From the NCBI GenBank assembly GCA_031259845.1, contig JAIRKZ010000054.1, positions 1 through 50,714 of the forward strand: a stretch of DNA of 50,714 nucleotides, given 5' to 3'. Source of the DNA: Tannerellaceae bacterium (lineage in GTDB: Bacteria; Bacteroidota; Bacteroidia; Bacteroidales; Tannerellaceae). The notes under the pieces were generated by a model. The model was not told where the DNA came from. It made no database searches and saw nothing but the letters and a program-made list of their open reading frames with translations. The position numbers and the translations under genes are program-made. Of this stretch, positions 17,043-24,838 are shown piece after piece (positions within the stretch are counted from its first letter, which is position 1; each line of letters opens with the position of its first letter).

Positions 17043-18302
17043 TTATTCGTAGTGTAATGCCTCTGCCGGCGCCATCCGCCCTGCCTTGCGCACCGGCAGC
17101 CATACGCCGGCGCATATCATGCCGGCCATCAGCAGGTAACTTGCGCCGTATGTTATGAAGAAACGCCCTGCGCTATAAGGCAGCCGGTAGGTATCAAGCA
17201 CATCCAGGTATAGCACATTGAAGGCAAAGGCGAGCGTGAGGGGAAGCGAAAGGAAAAGAATCAGCAGACCTTCGAGATACATGCCGTTCCGTATACTGCG
17301 CTTATCGGCTCCGAGGGCGGCTCGCAGCCCTGTTTCCGAACGGCGCGACTGCCCGCGCAGCCAGAAAGCGCCGGTGATGCCGAACAGCACGTTTACCAAG
17401 AGGAAAAGCATCAGGGAGAGCTTGCGGCTCTGTTCGTTAACTGTTCCGCTTACCTGTATGTCGCGGTAGTATTCGATGGAATTGGCGCTGTATACATGGA
17501 GGTTGTTCACCGCCAGGCGGTCGCCCATCTCGTGCAGGAGTTCGTTCATTTCCTCCTGCGAGAAAGGTTGCTTCATCCGCACGCAGAGTTCGGCGTACCG
17601 GACAGCGCTGCCGCCGAAGAAATCACGGATATTCAGCGGGGTAATCAGTTGATAGAAGAACGCTTCGCTGCGTACATAACTGTTGTCGCGATAGGGCGTG
17701 GATACGGCAGCAATCGTCATACTTTCGCCTTCCTGGCCGGTATCCCGTATTTGCCGTCCGGCCACGCCGCCTGTATGAAAGAACCTGAGCGCCATATTTT
17801 CCGATACGACCACGGGGTTATGCCTGCCTTCCAACTGCGGGGCGATGGCATTTCCCCGGATATCGGTAACGCGGAACAAGTCGAAATATTCCGGCGAAAC
17901 AAACCGGCATTGGAAGCTCTGTTCCTTAGCCGTTGTATCGCCGCCCACCGGTTCGATACCTCTCCAGGAGTTCCCGAATGTATAAGGCGCCGAATAGAAA
18001 GACAGGCAGACATCCTCTACGGCTGGATGCTGTTTGATCTGGCGCTGAAGTTTGACGAGGTCGGCGCCATCTGCCGGCGCTTCTTCCGGCACGTATCCGT
18101 CTGCATCCGGGGCAAACAGGTCTAAATGAAAGCGCCAGGTGTTGGAGATGTCGTATCCCATGGGAGAATAGTAGGTGCGTAAGTCTACATACAACTGGTC
18201 TGTCATCCACCAGACGGCGCAAACCACTATCAGCAGTTCGGCAAATAGCCATACATTCGTTTTCCGTTGCGCCCAGATTATTTTTAACAGATGCTTAATC
18301 AT
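17043..18302 (-). CDS. MacB/FtsX-like ABC permease, type B, pair 1
   Basis: 419 residues. Start MIKHLLKIIWAQRKTNVWLF at 18302 is preferred to one 30 nt earlier because it aligns with the other type B N-termini and leaves 13 nt after the preceding gene. Helix 1 is followed by 'SPMGYDISNTW', then the periplasmic domain. The coupling motif is 'RRSETGLRAALGADK', in which Thr replaces the usual Ile or Met before GLR. It ends 'PAEALHYE'. The ATPase gene begins 29 nt downstream. Confidence 0.88.
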   Translation of the reverse strand: MIKHLLKIIWAQRKTNVWLFAELLIVVCAVWWMTDQLYVDLRTYYSPMGYDISNTWRFHLDLFAPDADGYVPEEAPADGADLVKLQRQIKQHPAVEDVCLSFYSAPYTFGNSWRGIEPVGGDTTAKEQSFQCRFVSPEYFDLFRVTDIRGNAIAPQLEGRHNPVVVSENMALRFFHTGGVAGRQIRDTGQEGESMTIAAVSTPYRDNSYVRSEAFFYQLITPLNIRDFFGGSAVRYAELCVRMKQPFSQEEMNELLHEMGDRLAVNNLHVYSANSIEYYRDIQVSGTVNEQSRKLSLMLFLLVNVLFGITGAFWLRGQSRRSETGLRAALGADKRSIRNGMYLEGLLILFLSLPLTLAFAFNVLYLDVLDTYRLPYSAGRFFITYGASYLLMAGMICAGVWLPVRKAGRMAPAEALHYE

Positions 18303-18315
18303 ATATCGTTTGGTT

Positions 18316-19575
18316 TTATTTATTCGTATCATTCAATGCTTCCACTATCTGCAAGCGGGTGATGTGAAGGGCCGGCAGTCCGGCGCTCAGGAGGTTCAGC
18401 AGAAAGGCGAAGAACAAGACGGCTGCAAACAGCCCGGGCTTGAACAGCATACCGGCCGTGAGCGCCACCTCGCCGTCGAGCATGAACGACCGGCTCAGGT
18501 ACAACAGCAGGAACGAAAGCCCCAAACCCATCAGCGCCCCGATGCCGGTGAACACCATGTTTTCAGCCAATATCTGCCGTACGATAACCGCTCTCGTTGC
18601 CCCGAAAGCTTTCCGCAGCCCAATCTCGCTTCTCCTTTTCTTAACCGACGACAGCACCACGCCGACGAGGTTGATAGCCGGGATAAGAAGGAGGAACAAG
18701 ACGACAGACCCCGTATTCGCCAGGTAATCCTTCAGGGAAGCCTTCCGAAAGGCGCCAGAGCCTGTGGCTATATCCAATTGTGTAACAGGATTGTTCATAA
18801 AGCCCACCTTGCAGTCTTGCTTAGCCGTATTGTATGCGTTGGTCTGTTTTTCCAGCTCCGCCTTGATGCTGTCGAAATCTGAACGGTTTGCCGCCAGCAT
18901 AACCACGCCGAAACGCCCCGTCATATTTTCATACGAGGCGTCTTGCTCCATAAGTCCGGCTTTCGAGGTATAGGGCGCCCAAATGTCTGCCGAGGCATGC
19001 CGGGCAGCCTTGCTTACCTGCCCTGCCACCCCGCAGATGACGTAGGTGATATTCTCGAACACGATGCGGCGCCCTACCGCGTCTACAGAGCCTGTTAACC
19101 GGCGGGCGGCTTCGTCTGTGATAACCGCGCGGGGAATCCCCGACTCGAAATCCGCCCCGGTGAACGGCCCCCCTTTGATGAAGCGGAAATCAAATATCCG
19201 CCAGAAGCCCGTATCCGTATACAGTATAGTATACTCGGTAAACAACCGTTTGCCGGGCAGCGAAACCGGACGTTCCGTGCGAACCCGGGCGCTGACGGCT
19301 TCCGGCGTCTGAAGCGTGTAGAAACATTCCCTCACCACTTCGGCCGACATCTGCCCCCTGTTCGTGTTGTTTGGGCAAGAAACTTCCGTTCCGTACACGT
19401 ACAGCATCCGGCTACGGTGGGATTCGGGCGCGTATCCGGCGTTATTGATTTGAAACACCAGTACCAGCGTCAGTATCATGGCGATAGACAAGGCTGTCCC
19501 CAGGATGGAAATCGTATTCACCAAAGGATTCTCCTTCAGCATTTGCAGGGCTTGTTTGAGATAGTGTTGCAGCAT
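18316..19575 (-). CDS. MacB/FtsX-like ABC permease, type A, pair 1
   Basis: 419 residues, starting MLQHYLKQALQMLKENPLVN, 9 nt after the adaptor gene. Helix 1 contains 'ILGTALSIAMILTLVLV' and the periplasmic domain has 'PESHRSRMLYVY'. The coupling motif is 'KRRSEIGLRKAFGATRAV', and the C-terminus 'ALHITRLQIVEALNDTNK' ends with the remnant of the MacB 'P..AL' motif. Being first after the adaptor, this pair may be the ancestral unit from which the others were duplicated; that is an inference from position only. Confidence 0.88.
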   Translation of the reverse strand: MLQHYLKQALQMLKENPLVNTISILGTALSIAMILTLVLVFQINNAGYAPESHRSRMLYVYGTEVSCPNNTNRGQMSAEVVRECFYTLQTPEAVSARVRTERPVSLPGKRLFTEYTILYTDTGFWRIFDFRFIKGGPFTGADFESGIPRAVITDEAARRLTGSVDAVGRRIVFENITYVICGVAGQVSKAARHASADIWAPYTSKAGLMEQDASYENMTGRFGVVMLAANRSDFDSIKAELEKQTNAYNTAKQDCKVGFMNNPVTQLDIATGSGAFRKASLKDYLANTGSVVLFLLLIPAINLVGVVLSSVKKRRSEIGLRKAFGATRAVIVRQILAENMVFTGIGALMGLGLSFLLLYLSRSFMLDGEVALTAGMLFKPGLFAAVLFFAFLLNLLSAGLPALHITRLQIVEALNDTNK

Positions 19576-19584
19576 GATGAATGA

Positions 19585-20841
19585 TTATTTAAGTTTGAGT
19601 TTATTCTTCTCCCTGTAGGCGCTCATGTCCGAGACGACTACTTCGTCGCCTTCGCGCAGGCCGGCAGACACCTCTACGTACTCGAAGTTGCTGTCGCCCA
19701 ACTGTACTTTGCGCTTGACGAGCTGGTTGCCGTTCACTGCAAAGAGTTCATATTCGCCTTTGCCTATATAATAGGATGCGTTGGTTATCCGCAGTACGTC
19801 GTCTTTGATGGCGTTCATTACGTATACGTCTGTTTTCAGCCCCGAACGGAGGCGCCGGTGATTGTCTTCCTCCAATTGTACGGTGAAGGAGATGACGCCG
19901 TTTTTAGACAGGGGGGTTACGTCGCTCACCACGCCGCCCAGTTTCTCGTTGCCTATCCTTACCACGGCTTTGCTTCCGGGGGCAATCCGGTCGCCATACG
20001 TATCGGCTATCTCCCCCTCAATCTTGAAATGCGAAAGGTCGGACACGATAGCCACGCGGTTGCCCTGCTGCACCTGTACGCCTACTTCGTTGTTTACATA
20101 CGTCAGTATCGCTTTGCGCGGCGAGCGTATCTGCGCATCGTTTAGCGTCCGCTTCATTTCCGCCAGGCCTTTGCGGAAGATACTTAGCTCCAACTCCTTC
20201 ACTTTCAGTTCGGCTTCGGCCAGCGCCTGTTCGTTGAGGTACTTCTGTTCGTCTTCGTTCAGTTGCAGCTGGCCTACGTTATAGCTCAGTTCCACCTGCC
20301 TCACCTTGTCTGTCGTACCGGCCCCCAGGCTGTCCAGGTATTGTTCGTTACGAAGTTCCACCTCTTTGCGGTTTAACTCCATCCGCGATACCTTCAGCTT
20401 CATCTCCATTTCAGAAAGCCTGCCTTTGTTCGACACGCGCAACTGTTCCAGTTCCAGGCGCTTCATCTGCTCTTCGTCCAGCAACTTATTGTAGTCCGTT
20501 TCGGCCGCCTGGAGGTCTAATTTCAGGATAGGGGTTCCGATGTCTACCGAATCCCCTCCCCGTTTATAAATCTCCACGATGCGCGAATGAATGGGAGAGT
20601 TGATGATCTCCTCAAAAGCGGGAACCACCTTGCCCGACGCGCTGACCGACACTTCAATCACGCCCCTGTCCACCGTAGATATATGCAAATCTTTACGATT
20701 CAAGGAGGTCTGCATAACTGTGATAATCAAACCGGTAATGATAACGGCCCCACCCGCCCCGGCTATTATTTTGATAAGCTGTTTGCGCCGTTCTTTCCTG
20801 CGCACCTCTTTCGGTATCTCCCTGTCCATACGTGTATCCAT
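19585..20841 (-). CDS. HlyD/MacA-type periplasmic adaptor (membrane fusion protein)
   Basis: 418 residues and the first gene of the operon. An N-terminal membrane anchor (about 21-45, 'IIAGAGGAVIITGLIITVM') follows a basic cytoplasmic start. Next come a lipoyl half-motif (about 85-110, 'VEIYKRGGDSVDIGTPILKL'), a long heptad-like coiled coil (about 112-225, rich in Glu, Lys and Leu), the second lipoyl half and a beta-barrel domain ending 'MSAYREKNKLKLK'. Adaptors of this kind join an inner-membrane ABC permease to a TolC-type outer-membrane channel. No TolC gene is present in the window, so the channel must come from elsewhere or is not used. The adaptor implies export from the periplasm or inner membrane. 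Confidence 0.93.
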   Translation of the reverse strand: MDTRMDREIPKEVRRKERRKQLIKIIAGAGGAVIITGLIITVMQTSLNRKDLHISTVDRGVIEVSVSASGKVVPAFEEIINSPIHSRIVEIYKRGGDSVDIGTPILKLDLQAAETDYNKLLDEEQMKRLELEQLRVSNKGRLSEMEMKLKVSRMELNRKEVELRNEQYLDSLGAGTTDKVRQVELSYNVGQLQLNEDEQKYLNEQALAEAELKVKELELSIFRKGLAEMKRTLNDAQIRSPRKAILTYVNNEVGVQVQQGNRVAIVSDLSHFKIEGEIADTYGDRIAPGSKAVVRIGNEKLGGVVSDVTPLSKNGVISFTVQLEEDNHRRLRSGLKTDVYVMNAIKDDVLRITNASYYIGKGEYELFAVNGNQLVKRKVQLGDSNFEYVEVSAGLREGDEVVVSDMSAYREKNKLKLK

Positions 20842-20962
20842 TTAATTTCCGCCAAACAGGAGCAAATGCTATGCCAAAAACACAAACCACTGATTCCATG
20901 AGAAATGCCACAGCCTCCCGGTGTTCAATACCGGACACCTGTGTTCGGTTTCATACCGCACG

Positions 20963-21147
20963 CGGCTGGCGGGAGGGTTTCGCGGTGACCGGGATTTGCT
21001 TCCGTCGGCTGGCGGGAGGGTTTCACACAGGGTGTGATTGGTTCCCGTCGGTTGGCGGGAGGGTTGGCGCTGCCCGCGCAAGGGATAGGAGCGGATAGCC
21101 CGGACGACGACCGCCAGGGAGGAGGAGGACTTGCAGCGGATAGCCCG
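20963..21147. repeat. GC-rich 43-bp tandem repeat and a 13-bp direct repeat
   Basis: CGGCTGGCGGGAGGGTTT occurs at 20963 and 21006, with a variant (CGGTTGGCGGGAGGGTT) at 21049, 43 bp apart. The first two full units differ at about a third of their remaining positions and the third diverges after 17 bp. AGCGGATAGCCCG then recurs at 21090 and 21135. The whole gene-free stretch 20842-21316 separates the divergent adaptor and PepSY-lipoprotein genes and is far more GC-rich than its right edge. Short open frames here encode Pro- and Arg-rich peptides that only mirror the repeat, and 43 is not a multiple of three. I found no convincing -7 box for either flanking gene. Confidence 0.85.
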
Positions 21148-21316
21148 ACCCCCGCCCCCGCGGGGGATGCGCCCAAGCCTCCTCTCTCTTCTCTTTCATG
21201 CGCAAAACCCTGCTGTGCGGAGTTTTACTGTTTTTTTTCTAAACATTTGGGGCGGCGCTTCTGTTATAGTAGTGAGAGATAACTATAAGAATTTACGTTT
21301 TTCAATTTAAAAGAGT

Positions 21317-22201
21317 ATGACAATCAAGACAAACCTGTTAAGCCTATTTGTATGTATGAGTTTCTTTTTAACAAGTTGCGCCATAGATGGCAATAATGAT
21401 ACGGTAGAACCGCCAACCAAAGGAAAAGATCCTTCCGCCATTAGTCCGAATGAAAAGGTGTTAAGGTCTTTTGATATTAAATTCCCTAACGCAAAGGATA
21501 TAACCTGGCGTGTGGACGATTCTTATTATGTAGCCGATTTCACCGAGTATTCATCTGCCACGAACGCCTGGTTTGGCCTGGATGGCGAGTGGGTATCCAG
21601 CAAGTCGTCCCTCTCTTCTTCCGAATTAAGCAAGGAGATACATGAATCTTTCCGTAACAGCGTTCATTCGGGCAACCGGCTTATCAGCCGGCACAGGCTT
21701 GAGCGTAAAGGCTTGGGCGATGTGTATATGCTTGAAACGAATAATGGCGCTCATAATATAAATGTTTACTATACGGAATACGGCGATTTCATTAAAACGG
21801 TAAAGAATTACGGCGATTACATAGACAGGCCGGTAGAGGTTTCGGAAGAAGTAAACAATGTGGTAGCTTCGCGTTTTACGGCGGCTAAGATTCTGGATAT
21901 GTGGGAAGACAGCCTGAGCCTCAAAGTAGGCGTGATGGAAAACAATACCTACAAGGTGGCAATCCTTACTCCTGAATGCGACTGGGCTTCCACGATTTGG
22001 GAGGTAAAAGAGGCTGACATACCCACAGTGGTGCTGAATGGCTTTAAAACGTCGCCGTATGGTTCGACAGAACTTAACAGCATCCGGATAATGGAGCATA
22101 ACGAAGGCCGGTCTTATTTATTCTATTTCTTCGACGGGGGGAAAAATAAAATAGCTACGCTGAAGGAGTCTGGTCACTTTACAAGTATCATCAGCTACTA
22201 A
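21317..22201 (+). CDS. PepSY-like (BLIP-like) lipoprotein
   Basis: 294 residues. MTIKTNLLSLFVCMSFFLTSC is an SPII signal with Cys21 as the lipidated residue. Residues about 48-100 ('FDIKFPNAKDITWRVDDSYY' and 'AWFGLDGEWVSS') match the PepSY-like / putative beta-lactamase-inhibitor-like fold common in Bacteroidetes, in which 'FP.A..v.W....y..eF' is the signature. A second, weaker repeat may occupy about 185-290. Such proteins are periplasmic or surface-anchored and of uncertain role. The gene stands alone, divergent from the transporter operon and closed by a strong terminator. A functional link to the transporter is possible but unsupported. Confidence 0.8.
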   Translation: MTIKTNLLSLFVCMSFFLTSCAIDGNNDTVEPPTKGKDPSAISPNEKVLRSFDIKFPNAKDITWRVDDSYYVADFTEYSSATNAWFGLDGEWVSSKSSLSSSELSKEIHESFRNSVHSGNRLISRHRLERKGLGDVYMLETNNGAHNINVYYTEYGDFIKTVKNYGDYIDRPVEVSEEVNNVVASRFTAAKILDMWEDSLSLKVGVMENNTYKVAILTPECDWASTIWEVKEADIPTVVLNGFKTSPYGSTELNSIRIMEHNEGRSYLFYFFDGGKNKIATLKESGHFTSIISY

Positions 22202-22210
22202 AAAAATACA

Positions 22211-22251
22211 CAGGTAGCAGGAAACGCAACGCTCCTGTTACCTGCTTTTTT
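22211..22251. terminator. Bidirectional terminator between PepSY lipoprotein and beta-galactosidase
   Basis: CAGGTAGCAGG (22211-22221) pairs with CCTGTTACCTG (22234-22244), with one G-T pair, followed by CTTTTTTA. On the opposite strand the stem is followed by TGTATTTTTTTAG, so it can also end the minus-strand sugar operon, whose last stop is at 22312. Confidence 0.88.
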
Positions 22252-22311
22252 ATTAATACACACAACAGATGTCTGTCCGTAGTGATACGTGCAGGCATCG
22301 CTATTTATATG

Positions 22312-24810
22312 CTATTGGCTGATTAGTTCCAGCGCGGCGCTTTTCACGCCCGGGGCGGATGCTTCGAATACAACAGGCCCCGCCTCTGCGGTTGTTTGCA
22401 TAATGGCAGTAAGTTGCCCGCCGAACAATTTCATCCGGGGCTCGTGGAAGGGTTCCAAATCCACGCTGTTGCCATTGGCCGCCGCCCGGAAAACGCCGGC
22501 TCCCCTCACGGTAAATTCCACCTGATGGGTGGCGTCCGGGCACAAATTACCGTTCTTGTCTACCACGCTTACGTTGATAAAAGCAAGGTCTTTCCCGTCG
22601 GCGGCAAGCCTTGTCCGGTCGGCCGACAAGGCAAGGTGATGCGGCTTTCCGGCGGTATGGATTTCTTTTTCGGCTACTGCGTTTCCGTCTTTATCATAAG
22701 CCACTACCTTCAGCGTTCCCGGTTCATAGCGGGTGTCCATCCACATCAGGCGGTATCGCTTCTGGCGCGTCAGTGCGGCTTCGTCTTCTTTGGAAGCGCT
22801 GTTATGCAGCGTAACGCTCATCTCCTTGGCGCGTATACCCTGGCTTTTGCCATTGATAAATAATTCGGCGGAAGGGTAGTTGGTGTATACAAATACAGGG
22901 GTTATTTCGCCTTTCCTGCCGTTCCATGTCCAGTGGGGAACGATATGGAGGGTCTTTTCATGCTTGTTCCAATGGCTGCGGTACAGGTAGTAGCGGTCTT
23001 TGGGTATGCCGGCCAGGTCGATAATCCCGAACAGGGAGCTATGGCTGGGCCAATCGGTATAATAAGGAGTAGGCTCGCCCAGGTAATCAAAGCCTGTCCA
23101 TACAAATTCGCCGATGCAATAAGGCAGGTCTTCCTGGTGGATAAAATCATCTTCGGGCAGATTAGACCAACTGCAATGTTCCAGGTCGTAGCCGGAACTT
23201 TGCCGGTCGTCATATTTAGCCATCGCTTTCCGTTCGACGGGGAATTTGTATACGCCGCGCGAGCTGACCGTAGAGGCCGTTTCCGAGCCTAACATGATTT
23301 GTTGCGGAAGCGCCTTGTAAGCATCCTCGTATACGTGCAACCGGTAATTGTATCCTACCACATCCAGCGTAGCGGCAAAATTGTTTGTCAGCACCCGGCT
23401 CCCGTAATCCATGCCTGCCGTAACCGGGCGCGTGGGGTCTTCCCTGTGGCAGACGTCTTGCAGGAAACGTACCAGCTTGCTGCCCCCTTCTTCCCCCTGG
23501 TCGGGCACTTCATTGCCGATGCACCACATTACCACGCTGGGGTTGTTACGGAAATGACGGACTAAATTCACCAGGTCTTTCTCCGCCCAGGCGGTAAAGT
23601 AACGGTTATACCCGTTTTTCATTTTAGGCTTCGCCCATTCGTCGAAAGACTCCGCCATCACCATCATCCCCATTTCGTCGCAGGCCTTCACTAATTCGGG
23701 GGCGGGCATGTTATGCGATGTACGGATGGCGTTACAGCCCATATCTTTCAGTATACGTATCTGCCGGCGGATGGCGGCGTTGTTCACAGCCGTTCCCAGC
23801 GGGCCCAGGTCATGATGATTGCAAACGCCTTTAAAGCTGATTTTCTCTCCATTCAGAAACAAGCCTTTACCGGGTATGATTTCTACCGAACGGATGCCGA
23901 AAGTGGTGGTATACTCGTCTTTCAGCGTTTCGCCGTCATACAGAAAAGAGGTGGCCGTATATAGCTCCGGCGTATCGGGCGACCACAGGCGGGGCGTCTG
24001 TACGATGGCTTCCTGCGTAAAACAGTCTCCATCGAAAGCGGTTAATGGGGTGCGTGTTTCCAGTATTTTTATCCCGTTTGGGTTGCGTATCTCGGTGAGC
24101 AGGCTGTATTGCACGGGAGAGGTTTTTTCCGGGCGTACGAGGTTTGTCTTTATGTTTACGCGGGCAAACTCCCTTGTAACGACGGGCGTGGTAATAAACG
24201 TTCCCCAAAGGGGGATATGGGCGTTTTCCGTTACGATTACATGCACATTACGGTAAAGCCCGGCGCCCGGATACCAGCGCGACGACTCCGGCAGGTTTTC
24301 CAAACGGACGGCCAGCGTAACCTTCCCGCCGGGCTTTACATGCTCCGTTATATCAAAGTAAAACGAATTGTAGCCGTATGGCCAGAAGCCGGCCTCGCTG
24401 CCGTTGACATATACCCGGGCATTGCTCATGGCGCCGTCAAAGAGGACGAACGCTTTCTTGCCGGCAGAGAAGCGGGGGATATCGAATTGCGTACGATACC
24501 AGCCCACCCCGGTAAAGGGAAGCCCTCCCGTTCGCCCGGCATGTTCTACCGCTTCCTGCTGTCCGTCTTGCGTAATAGCCGTTTCCTGCAAATCATTCGT
24601 GGCGCTGAAGGGGCCATAGATAGCCCAGTCGTGCGGAACCGTTACGGGTTGCCATTTACTGTCGTCGAATGCAGGCTGCATATAGCCGGCCCCGTCTTCG
24701 CGGGTAAACATCCAGCCTTTCTCCAGTAAAAACTCCGTACGCGCCTGCGCCCCTGTTCCGGGCAGGCGGACGAACGTACAGAGCAAGATGATGAAATAAA
24801 TCCTTTTCAT
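22312..24810 (-). CDS. Secreted beta-galactosidase (glycoside hydrolase family 2)
   Basis: 832 residues with a signal peptide (MKRIYFIILLCTFVRLPGTGAQA). Domains in order: galactose-binding-like N-terminal domain (about 60-190), Ig-like domain (about 195-295), TIM barrel (about 300-610), then a DUF4982-type and a Big-like domain to the end. The acid/base is Glu434 in 'CIGNEVPDQ' and the nucleophile is Glu568 in 'IGEFVWTGFDYLGEP'; both are present. Last gene of the galactose/arabinose cluster, 28 nt after the symporter. It probably releases galactose from oligosaccharides in the periplasm or outside. Activity on alpha-L-arabinopyranosides or other GH2 activities cannot be excluded. Confidence 0.92.
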   Translation of the reverse strand: MKRIYFIILLCTFVRLPGTGAQARTEFLLEKGWMFTREDGAGYMQPAFDDSKWQPVTVPHDWAIYGPFSATNDLQETAITQDGQQEAVEHAGRTGGLPFTGVGWYRTQFDIPRFSAGKKAFVLFDGAMSNARVYVNGSEAGFWPYGYNSFYFDITEHVKPGGKVTLAVRLENLPESSRWYPGAGLYRNVHVIVTENAHIPLWGTFITTPVVTREFARVNIKTNLVRPEKTSPVQYSLLTEIRNPNGIKILETRTPLTAFDGDCFTQEAIVQTPRLWSPDTPELYTATSFLYDGETLKDEYTTTFGIRSVEIIPGKGLFLNGEKISFKGVCNHHDLGPLGTAVNNAAIRRQIRILKDMGCNAIRTSHNMPAPELVKACDEMGMMVMAESFDEWAKPKMKNGYNRYFTAWAEKDLVNLVRHFRNNPSVVMWCIGNEVPDQGEEGGSKLVRFLQDVCHREDPTRPVTAGMDYGSRVLTNNFAATLDVVGYNYRLHVYEDAYKALPQQIMLGSETASTVSSRGVYKFPVERKAMAKYDDRQSSGYDLEHCSWSNLPEDDFIHQEDLPYCIGEFVWTGFDYLGEPTPYYTDWPSHSSLFGIIDLAGIPKDRYYLYRSHWNKHEKTLHIVPHWTWNGRKGEITPVFVYTNYPSAELFINGKSQGIRAKEMSVTLHNSASKEDEAALTRQKRYRLMWMDTRYEPGTLKVVAYDKDGNAVAEKEIHTAGKPHHLALSADRTRLAADGKDLAFINVSVVDKNGNLCPDATHQVEFTVRGAGVFRAAANGNSVDLEPFHEPRMKLFGGQLTAIMQTTAEAGPVVFEASAPGVKSAALELISQ

Positions 24811-24838
24811 AAGATATCGCAGTATTAAGTGGTTTGTT

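Noticed and set aside
20869-21205. Several Pro/Arg-rich small open frames upstream of the adaptor gene
   Set aside because: They only translate the 43-bp minisatellite in different frames; no start site or family support.
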